Positions 1-4,201 of a DNA stretch of 6,498 nucleotides are shown here, piece after piece (the first letter of the stretch is position 1; each line of letters begins with the position of its first letter). Source of the DNA: Prevotellaceae bacterium (lineage in GTDB: Bacteria; Bacteroidota; Bacteroidia; Bacteroidales; UBA932); contig JAIROQ010000166.1 in NCBI GenBank assembly GCA_031257455.1, positions 1 through 6,498 of the forward strand. The letters run 5' to 3'. Both the position numbers and the translations under genes were made by a program. The notes under the pieces were generated by a model, which saw nothing but the letters and a program-made list of their open reading frames with translations, did no database searches and was not told where the DNA came from.

Positions 1-27
1 AAATTGTCGCTTTTTTTGACATATGGA

Positions 28-105
28 TGCCCTGACGGGCAATGTACGCACATAGAATATTCCAAGCATTCATTCATCAAATGTTTTTCCCGTCAGGGAA
101 AACAT
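28..105. repeat. Paired GC-cored hairpins forming an inverted repeat upstream of the exporter gene
   Basis: Two small hairpins lie 40 bases apart. The first (28-41) has a 5-bp stem TGCCC/GGGCA around loop TGAC. The second (81-105) has a 10-bp stem with one bulged T, ATGTTTT(T)CCC/GGGAAAACAT, around loop GTCA. Their cores, CCCTGACGGG (30-39) and CCCGTCAGGG (89-98), are exact reverse complements, so they could also pair with each other in a larger structure. Neither hairpin is followed by a T-run on either strand, so a simple intrinsic terminator is not supported. Function is unknown; it may belong to the end of an upstream gene outside the window. Confidence 0.5.
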
Positions 106-176
106 ATCAATAGAAAAATCTAAACTTATAGTAGAATACGCATAAATTCTCGCCGCGATAAATATTTTCCATCTTG

Positions 177-198
177 AAATTTACCAATCTGTAAATTT
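177..198. promoter_or_regulatory. Perfect 8-bp dyad inside the LysE-family promoter, candidate operator
   Basis: AAATTTAC (177-184) and GTAAATTT (191-198) are perfect inverted repeats separated by six bases. The dyad overlaps the -33 element and fills the spacer before the -7 box, where a bound repressor would block RNA polymerase. It shares TTAC...GTAA with the palindromes near 3614 but has a six-base rather than a four-base centre, so it is probably read by a different protein. No regulator gene is adjacent in the window. Confidence 0.4.
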
Positions 199-210
199 TA
201 TTTATCTTTG
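180..210 (+). promoter_or_regulatory. Bacteroidota-type promoter for the LysE-family gene
   Basis: TATCTTTG at 203-210 matches the Bacteroidota -7 consensus TAnnTTTG exactly. TTTA at 180-183 sits 19 bases upstream, one mismatch from the -33 TTTG. Transcription would start near 216, leaving a leader of about 20 bases before the ATG at 235. This argues against the in-frame TTG at 208, which lies inside the -7 box. Confidence 0.6.
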
Positions 211-234
211 CCGCACAAAACAGGACGTTTAGCA

Positions 235-888
235 ATGGAATTGGAAGAATTAATAAAAGGAATATTAGTTGGCTTGGGAGCTTCTATCCCGTTGGGGCCT
301 ATAGGCGTATTGGTCGTTCAGCGCACTATCAGCAAGGGGCGGCAATCGGGTTTTATTTCCGGGTTGGGCGCAGCAACGGCAGATACTATTTTTGCCGCCT
401 TGGCAGTGCTCAGTTTGGCATTTGTGCAACGCATTTTCAATGCAAACGAAAACTGGTTTCTGATTGGCGGCGGCTTATTGGTGGCCGGTATTGGCCTGAC
501 GGTTTATTTATCGAACCCGGTCAAGCAACTGCGCCGCAAGAAACAGGCCAGCCGGTCGTTTGAAGATTATATCTCCGTTTTTATCCTCACCATATCCAAT
601 CCGGGCGCCACATTCCTGATGTTGGCGCTGTTTGCGTTGGTGGGCGTCAATATCGACAAGGAATCGGGCGTGCTGAATATTGCTATTGTCCTGTGGGGCG
701 TGGTGCTTGGTTCGGCGGCATGGTGGTTTTTCCTCAGTTGGCTTATCAACCGCTTCCGTCATCGTTTCCGCATCCGGCAACTGTGGTATATTAACCGCAT
801 TGCCGGCATTATTATTATCATTCTCGGAATTATTTCCCTCTTCGATGGATTGGCCATGCTGTTATTCAATATAGGAATCGGAAATTAG
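235..888 (+). CDS. LysE/RhtB-family amino-acid exporter-like membrane protein
   Basis: The predicted product is 217 residues from the ATG at 235, close to the usual family length of about 200-220. It is an inner-membrane protein with roughly six hydrophobic segments (about 5-30, 38-66, 72-93, 112-138, 146-171 and 185-213). Family signatures are the first-helix GASIPLGPIGVL (15-26), followed by a basic loop and GLGAATAD (43-50), and TISNPGA (119-125) at the start of the fourth helix. Characterised LysE and RhtB members export lysine, arginine, homoserine, threonine or related compounds by proton-coupled transport; the substrate here cannot be read from sequence. An alternative TTG start at 208 is rejected because it falls within the promoter -7 box. 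The gene stands alone on the plus strand and converges with the RNase G cluster; its stop codon lies in the left arm of the shared terminator hairpin. Confidence 0.85.
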   Translation: MELEELIKGILVGLGASIPLGPIGVLVVQRTISKGRQSGFISGLGAATADTIFAALAVLSLAFVQRIFNANENWFLIGGGLLVAGIGLTVYLSNPVKQLRRKKQASRSFEDYISVFILTISNPGATFLMLALFALVGVNIDKESGVLNIAIVLWGVVLGSAAWWFFLSWLINRFRHRFRIRQLWYINRIAGIIIIILGIISLFDGLAMLLFNIGIGN

Positions 889-928
889 GAATGAAGAATT
901 TGCAAAACCGCAAAGTTCATTCCTAATT
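883..928. terminator. Bidirectional terminator-like hairpin between convergent genes
   Basis: AATTAGGAATGAA (883-895) and TTCATTCCTAATT (916-928) form a perfect 13-bp stem. Inside, TTTGC (899-903) pairs with GCAAA (910-914) around loop AAAACC. The hairpin includes the TAG stop (886-888) of the LysE-family gene and ends 25 bases from the RNase G stop. T-rich sequence follows on the plus strand (929-948), AT-rich sequence on the other side. The position between two convergent genes fits a shared terminator, although there is no uninterrupted T-run. Confidence 0.65.
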
Positions 929-952
929 CTTAATTTCTAATTCCTGATTAAA

Positions 953-2497
953 TTAAATGGTGATTTTGTCGTCGTTTTTGTCAAACCATTGGTGTTGCAG
1001 CAGGGCAAAAGAACTTACCGCTTTAATACTTAACCGGCATTTATTTTGTATTGCCCATTTCACGCGGCGCGAAAGCAGCCCGTATTGTAGATACGCCGCC
1101 ATATAAGGATGCACTTTCAGCACAAGGTTTTTCATTTTCTTTTCGCCGGAGAGGTATATCAACTGGTTTTGCAATATATCTTCAAAGACAATAGACGGCA
1201 TTATTTTTCCGGTGCCGTTGCAGCTGGGGCATAGCTCGTCATTGCGGATTTGCGTAGCGGGGCGTACGCGCTGGCGCGTCAGTTGCATCAATCCAAATCT
1301 TGACAGCGGCAGGATATTATGCCGGGCGCGGTCGAAACCCATTGCATCGCGCATGGCGTTAAACACTTTTTGCCGGTTGTCGGAGCGTTCCATATCAATA
1401 AGGTCAATCACAATAATCCCGCCGATATCGCGCAAACGCAGTTGCCGCGCCACTTCGGTTACGGCCATCAGGTTTACTTCCAGCGCTTGCTCTTCCTGGT
1501 TGTCTGCGGTTTTAATCCGCCCGCTGTTTACGTCAATCACATGCAGGGCTTCGGTTTGCTCCATAATGATGTATGCGCCGCGTTTCAATGATACATATTT
1601 CCCGAACGACCCGCGTATTTGCCGCGACACGCCGTAATGCTCAAAAATAGGCTCTTTCCCCGTGTACAGTTTGACGATTTTTCCCTTTTCCGGGAAAATA
1701 GACGTAACGTATTCTTTCACCTCTTCAAACAGCGAAGAGTCGTTCACGTAAATATTGTTGAACGTGCCGTTGAGCATATCGCGCAGAATGGCCGATGTGC
1801 GGTTGATTTCATTCACCAATAATTGCGGCGGCTTGCTTGAACCGATTTTATTGACGCACGTTTCCCAACGCCGAACCAAAGCCGTTAATTCCGGCGCCAG
1901 CGTAGCTGTTTTTTTCCCTTCGGCGACTGTACGCACGATTACGCCGAAGCCCGGCGGCAGAATGCTTTTGACCAAGCGTTCCATCCGGCGGCGTTCTTCG
2001 CGGTCGCCTATTTTTTGCGAAATGGAAATCTTATCGGAAAAGGGAATAAGCACCAAATTGCGTCCTGCCAATGAAATTTCCGATGTCAGTCGCGGTCCTT
2101 TGGTGGAAATAGCTTCTTTTACTACCTGCACCAACACCGGCTGTCCGGGCGACAGTACATCACTGATTTTTCCATCTTTCGGCAGAATAGTATCGCTGTT
2201 TTTCGGCGCGGTCAATACCGGCCGTTGACGGGCAAAGGCTTTTTTGGTAAATTCGTCAATCAATTTAAAATGAAACCCCAGGTCAAAATAATGCAGGAAG
2301 GCGTCTTTTTCATCGCCTATATCTACAAATGCCGCATTCAGCGCGGGCAACACCCGTTTTACTTTACCCAAATAAATATCGCCTACTGAAAAATTGGTGG
2401 ACGTATTATCTTTGTTCAGTTCTACTAATCGTTTGTCCTCAAGTAACGCAATGCTGATTTCTGAAGTGGTAACGTCAATAACTAAATCTCTATCCAT
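953..2497 (-). CDS. rng: Ribonuclease G (RNase E/G family endoribonuclease)
   Basis: The 514-residue product is a cytoplasmic endoribonuclease that in characterised relatives cleaves AU-rich single-stranded RNA, preferring 5'-monophosphate ends, and acts in rRNA maturation and mRNA decay. An N-terminal S1-like domain starts at VGDIYLGKV (38-46) and includes NAAFVDIGDEKDAFLH (54-69). The catalytic DNase I-like region holds IDVNSGR (321-327, metal ligand D322) and IVIDLIDM (362-369, D365), equivalent to E. coli RNase E D303 and D346. SRFGLMQLTRQR (399-410) and the zinc-link CPSCNGTG (423-430, C423 and C426) follow. There is no long C-terminal scaffold as in RNase E, so RNase G is the better name. 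The ATG at 2497 gives the usual N-terminus MDRDLVIDV; the longer form from a TTG at 2518 adds seven residues and is less likely. It lies downstream of HU and the small basic protein on the same strand, after a 116-base gap with a hairpin. Confidence 0.95.
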   Translation of the reverse strand: MDRDLVIDVTTSEISIALLEDKRLVELNKDNTSTNFSVGDIYLGKVKRVLPALNAAFVDIGDEKDAFLHYFDLGFHFKLIDEFTKKAFARQRPVLTAPKNSDTILPKDGKISDVLSPGQPVLVQVVKEAISTKGPRLTSEISLAGRNLVLIPFSDKISISQKIGDREERRRMERLVKSILPPGFGVIVRTVAEGKKTATLAPELTALVRRWETCVNKIGSSKPPQLLVNEINRTSAILRDMLNGTFNNIYVNDSSLFEEVKEYVTSIFPEKGKIVKLYTGKEPIFEHYGVSRQIRGSFGKYVSLKRGAYIIMEQTEALHVIDVNSGRIKTADNQEEQALEVNLMAVTEVARQLRLRDIGGIIVIDLIDMERSDNRQKVFNAMRDAMGFDRARHNILPLSRFGLMQLTRQRVRPATQIRNDELCPSCNGTGKIMPSIVFEDILQNQLIYLSGEKKMKNLVLKVHPYMAAYLQYGLLSRRVKWAIQNKCRLSIKAVSSFALLQHQWFDKNDDKITI

Positions 2498-2549
2498 ATT
2501 TAAATAAAAATAACGCAACCAGCGGATATGGCAAACTAAAATAAACGAA

Positions 2550-2580
2550 ACAAACCCGAAGGGTTAATACTCCGGGTTGT
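2550..2580 (-). promoter_or_regulatory. Hairpin with alternative pairing in the RNase G leader, possible terminator or attenuator
   Basis: Read on the minus strand, ACAACCCG (2580-2573) can pair with CGGGTTTGT (2558-2550, one bulged base). A second AACCC (2565-2561) can instead pair with the same GGGTT (2557-2553) around loop TTC, so the two hairpins are mutually exclusive. The structure is followed by the T-rich TTTCGTTTATTTTAGTTT. It lies 33 bases after the stop of the small basic gene and about 50 bases before the RNase G start. It may end the HU transcript partially or act as a structured leader. Confidence 0.45.
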
Positions 2581-2613
2581 TACAATCACTACCAGAACGT
2601 AATAAACAACTTC

Positions 2614-2706
2614 TTACTTCTTCTTCTTATGTCGATTCTTCCGAAGCCGTTTCTTACGCTTGTGTGTAGACATTTTGTGTCTTTTTCTTTTTTTTCCGCT
2701 GGGCAT
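2614..2706 (-). CDS. 30-residue highly basic AURKAIP1/COX24-type putative ribosomal protein
   Basis: ATG at 2706-2704 opens a 30-codon frame ending in TAA at 2616-2614. The product starts MPSGKKRKRHKMSTHKRK and ends in RKNRHKKKK; 18 of 30 residues are Lys or Arg and three are His, and there are no acidic residues. I recognise this as the small protein conserved in Bacteroidota beside HU and RNase G and usually labelled AURKAIP1/COX24 domain. The family is related to mitochondrial mS38 and mycobacterial bS22, small basic proteins bound to rRNA of the small subunit. A role as a ribosomal protein is therefore likely, but is by homology. The start lies 17 bases after the HU stop, so the two genes are surely cotranscribed. 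The short length means ordinary gene callers may miss it. Confidence 0.85.
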   Translation of the reverse strand: MPSGKKRKRHKMSTHKRKKRLRKNRHKKKK

Positions 2707-2723
2707 GGTGTGCTTTCCAATTA

Positions 2724-3008
2724 TTATTTAACGTTGGTCTTTACTTTATTCAAAAACACTTTTGCCGGTTTGAATGCCGGAATAAAATGTTCGGGAATAA
2801 TCAGCGTAGTGTTTTTAGAAATGTTACGAGCTGTTTTCTTAGCGCGTTTTTTAACTATAAAACTACCGAAACCACGTAAATAAACATTGTGATTGCTGGT
2901 TAACGAACGTTTCACCACGTCCATGAACGTTTCAATGGTTTTCTGCACATTTACTTTTTCAATGCCTGTGCTTTTTGCAATTTCATTCACGATGTCTGCT
3001 TTTGTCAT
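2724..3008 (-). CDS. HU/IHF-family DNA-binding protein
   Basis: The 94-residue product has the length and layout of an HU/IHF subunit: an N-terminal helical dimerisation part (about 1-42, MTKADIVNEIAKSTGI...), the signature RGFGSF (45-50), a basic beta-arm (51-74, KKRAKKTARNISKNTT) and the C-terminal IPAFKPAKVF (76-85). Such proteins form dimers that bend and compact DNA in the nucleoid. The arm tip has RNISKN where classical HU and IHF have RNPxTG, so the intercalating proline is absent; this variant is familiar in Bacteroidota. The gene ends with tandem TAA codons. It heads the minus-strand cluster with the small basic protein and RNase G, and has a strong promoter at 3059-3090. No Shine-Dalgarno sequence is visible; the leader is A-rich. 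Confidence 0.95.
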   Translation of the reverse strand: MTKADIVNEIAKSTGIEKVNVQKTIETFMDVVKRSLTSNHNVYLRGFGSFIVKKRAKKTARNISKNTTLIIPEHFIPAFKPAKVFLNKVKTNVK

Positions 3009-3058
3009 AATACTTTAATCTTTAATTGTTAAATAGTAATTTTTGCATATTTGCAGTG

Positions 3059-3090
3059 CAAATGTACGACATTTATTTTAATATGCAAAA
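3059..3090 (-). promoter_or_regulatory. Strong Bacteroidota promoter for the HU-small protein-RNase G cluster
   Basis: On the minus strand TTTTG (3090-3086) is followed by a 19-base spacer and TACATTTG (3066-3059), an exact fit to the Bacteroidota -33/-7 pattern TTTG-N19-TAnnTTTG. Transcription would begin around 3052, giving a leader of about 44 bases before the HU ATG at 3008. Confidence 0.8.
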
Positions 3091-3120
3091 TTTTTTTCAT
3101 TTTTTTTTCAATTTTTTTTT
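3091..3120 (-). promoter_or_regulatory. Phased A-tracts upstream of the HU promoter (UP-element-like)
   Basis: Three A-tracts on the minus strand (T-runs on plus: 3091-3097, 3100-3108, 3112-3120) directly abut the -33 element. Their centres are about 10 and 12 bases apart, close to the helical repeat, so the DNA should be curved. A-tracts at this position are typical of promoters boosted by polymerase alpha-subunit contact, which would suit an abundant nucleoid protein. Confidence 0.6.
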
Positions 3121-3166
3121 GCACTATATAATGAACAATTAAAAAATATCGAAAAGAATAACGAGA

Positions 3167-3185
3167 GGGTAGGATAGGGTAGGGG
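3167..3185 (+). other. Isolated G-rich tract with quadruplex-like spacing
   Basis: GGGTAGGATAGGGTAGGGG is a near tandem repeat of GGGTAGG with G-runs of 3, 2, 3 and 4 separated by two or three bases. It stands out in very AT-rich DNA. A two-layer G-quadruplex is possible on the plus strand; a protein-binding site is equally possible. Confidence 0.4.
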
Positions 3186-3228
3186 AAAAAAATGGCCATG
3201 TTTTCGGTTTTTGTAAGCAACTGAAATA

Positions 3229-3337
3229 TTACAAATGTAAACTCTATAAATTACAAAACGAATAAAAATTTGATTAAAAACAGCCAATTTACAAATGTAA
3301 TACGCAATAAATCGGCTGTAATTGGTTACATTTGTAA
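3229..3337. promoter_or_regulatory. Distal cluster of three TTACAnnTGTAA palindromes
   Basis: Three perfect copies of a 12-bp dyad occur: TTACAAATGTAA at 3229-3240 and 3289-3300, and its reverse complement TTACATTTGTAA at 3326-3337. Start-to-start distances are 60 and 37 bases. Half-sites TTGTAA (3211-3216), TTACAA (3251-3256) and TGTAA (3317-3321) lie between and beside them. The cluster is about 160 bases upstream of the HU promoter and 350-460 bases upstream of the HTH gene. The same motif recurs at 3614-3673, so the same protein probably binds both clusters. Confidence 0.7.
3280..3319. repeat. Imperfect inverted repeat flanking the middle distal palindrome
   Basis: ACAGCCAATTT (3280-3290) and AAATCGGCTGT (3309-3319) pair at 10 of 11 positions, around a 19-base centre that carries most of the TTACAAATGTAA copy at 3289-3300. 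It could extrude as a hairpin or mark a second binding site for a dimeric regulator. Confidence 0.45.
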
Positions 3338-3443
3338 TCAGTACTTTTTTTAGTAATTAATAACATTAATACCAGCTATTTATATAAGTTATCTAATGTA
3401 AAATAAGTAATAAAAAGACGGCAGTTAGCTATTTCGGCTGTAA
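3312..3443 (+). repeat. Direct repeat TCGGCTGTAA, two copies
   Basis: TCGGCTGTAA occurs exactly at 3312-3321 and again at 3434-3443, 122 bases apart, both ending in the TGTAA half of the operator-like palindrome. It is short, so chance is not excluded, but GC-containing 10-mers are rare in this AT-rich stretch. Confidence 0.35.
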
Positions 3444-3537
3444 AATGTTGAAAAATAAGCAGAAAAATCGTTTTATATAATTATTTCCCAGTTATTTATA
3501 AAATAAATATCAAGCATTGGTTTGAATATTGAAAAAA

Positions 3538-3584
3538 CGTATATATATACTATTAGCAAATTTAATTTCAATAGAATATATACG
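3538..3584. repeat. 47-base AT-rich dyad symmetry upstream of the HTH regulator gene
   Basis: CGTATATAT (3538-3546) and ATATATACG (3576-3584) are perfect 9-base inverted repeats. Nested within are CTATT (3550-3554)/AATAG (3570-3574) and AAATT (3558-3562)/AATTT (3564-3568). The whole is nearly symmetric about 3563. There is no GC-rich stem or T-run, so it is not a terminator. It may be a large operator, an easily melted site, or a cruciform-prone sequence. Confidence 0.5.
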
Positions 3585-3613
3585 ATTACGAAGAAAATGA
3601 AAAATAATGCTGT

Positions 3614-3673
3614 TTACAACTGTAAATTACAAACTATTTACTTTTGTAAACAAAATAATGATTACATTTGTAA
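3614..3673. promoter_or_regulatory. Proximal operator-like array: three palindromes at exact 24-bp steps
   Basis: TTACAACTGTAA (3614-3625), TTACTTTTGTAA (3638-3649, one mismatch to the consensus) and TTACATTTGTAA (3662-3673) start exactly 24 bases apart, just ahead of the HTH gene ATG at 3692. A half-site TTACAA lies at 3627-3632 and another (TTACAAAT) at 3684-3691 beside the start codon. The second and third palindromes contain exact -7 boxes on the plus strand, TACTTTTG (3639-3646) and TACATTTG (3663-3670), so a bound protein would cover the gene's likely promoter. No well-spaced -33 TTTG was found. Confidence 0.7.
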
Positions 3674-3691
3674 CATTAAAAGTTTACAAAT

Positions 3692-4093
3692 ATGAACGAC
3701 CGTTTAACGCAATTTTTAGCTGCCGAACAACTCACTCCCGCCCGCTTTGCCGATACCGTTGGAGTGAACCGCGCCGGCATTTCGCACATTCTTGCCGGAC
3801 GTAATAAACCCGGCTATGATTTCCTCGAAAAGCTCATTAAATACTTTCCGGCGGTAAATATTGAATGGTTTATCACCGGACGCGGGAAAATGTACAAGGA
3901 AATGATAGCCCAACCGCTCTTTCCGCTGCCGGAAACAAACAATCCGCCATCACCCGAATTGCCGGAAGACTATACAGACAAAGCGGTTTCAGGTGGATTA
4001 CAGCCGCCGGAAATTGACGAAAATAATGGCAAGACAGTTGAACAAGTCATTATTTTCTATACCGACAAAACGTTTACCGCCTATAAAAATTAA
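3692..4093 (+). CDS. Lambda-CI-like/XRE helix-turn-helix transcriptional regulator
   Basis: The 133-residue product has an N-terminal DNA-binding domain (about 1-66): helix-turn-helix at TPARFADTV (15-23), turn G24-V25 and recognition helix NRAGISHIL (26-34), followed by a conserved AGRNKPGYDFLEKLIKYF and IEWFITGRGKM (57-67). The last motif resembles the 'W-L-L-T-G-x-G' end of phage CI-type repressor domains. A Pro-rich, low-complexity linker (about 74-112) joins a short conserved-looking tail VEQVIIFYTDKTF (116-128), which resembles the tail of similar Bacteroidota regulators and may be a small dimerisation strand. There is no peptidase or ligand domain like full-length CI, so it is unlikely to be SOS-cleavable. 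It sits behind an array of TTACAnnTGTAA palindromes, which suggests autoregulation. No phage genes are in the window. Target genes are unknown. Confidence 0.85.
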   Translation: MNDRLTQFLAAEQLTPARFADTVGVNRAGISHILAGRNKPGYDFLEKLIKYFPAVNIEWFITGRGKMYKEMIAQPLFPLPETNNPPSPELPEDYTDKAVSGGLQPPEIDENNGKTVEQVIIFYTDKTFTAYKN

Positions 4094-4120
4094 AAATTAG
4101 CGATTAAGTTCATATCTTTT

Positions 4121-4152
4121 TTTGTGGAATTCGTTTGTAAAGCCTATTTTTG
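4121..4152 (+). promoter_or_regulatory. Bacteroidota-type promoter for pyrD
   Basis: TTTG (4121-4124) is followed by a 20-base spacer and TATTTTTG (4145-4152), an exact match to TAnnTTTG. Transcription would start near 4159, leaving a leader of about 43 bases before the ATG at 4202. A TTTGTAA half-site (4134-4140) of the palindromes seen upstream of the HTH gene falls in the spacer, but one half-site is weak evidence for regulation. Confidence 0.75.
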
Positions 4153-4201
4153 CACATCAAAATGCAAGTTATTAAAGCTAAATAAAAATTATAGCGTGAT
4201 C

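Larger units (their letters stand above)
3121..3691. other. Long AT-rich divergent control region without genes
   Basis: This stretch between the HU promoter and the HTH regulator has no convincing coding frame on either strand. A 63-codon minus-strand frame (3220-3029) crosses homopolymer tracts and the HU promoter and is not believed. What it holds: a G-rich run at 3167-3185, two clusters of TTACAnnTGTAA palindromes (3229-3337 and 3614-3673), a duplicated TCGGCTGTAA, several short AT dyads (for example ATTTAT/ATAAAT at 3494-3508), and a 47-base dyad at 3538-3584. Between 3444 and 3537 nothing else is recognised. Confidence 0.7.

Noticed and set aside
81..105. Intrinsic terminator
   Set aside because: The stem has T's on its 5' side and A's on its 3' side with no T-run following on either strand, the opposite of a terminator.
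208..234. TTG start giving a nine-residue longer LysE-family protein
   Set aside because: The TTG is part of the -7 box TATCTTTG, upstream of the expected transcription start.
1212..2228. Plus-strand frames opposite RNase G
   Set aside because: They are antisense shadows of a clear rng gene and show no family features.
2498..2518. TTG start giving a seven-residue longer RNase G
   Set aside because: ATG at 2497 gives the usual N-terminus; the extra residues have no family counterpart.
3029..3220. 63-codon minus-strand open frame upstream of HU
   Set aside because: It covers the HU promoter and long homopolymer tracts, has Lys/Ile-rich composition expected from AT-rich DNA, and matches no family I know.
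3229..3673. CRISPR array or replication-origin iterons
   Set aside because: The repeated unit is a 12-bp palindrome with unequal spacing between clusters; no repeat-spacer structure, no DnaA boxes of the TTATCCACA type and no rep gene are present.
3229..3673. BlaI/MecI-type operators
   Set aside because: The TACAnnTGTA core does resemble the sites of BlaI/MecI repressors, so this is not excluded, but no such regulator or target gene is in the window while a CI-like protein is adjacent.
4124..4201. GTG start giving a 26-residue longer PyrD
   Set aside because: It overlaps the -33/-7 promoter, and the family N-terminus begins at the ATG at 4202.
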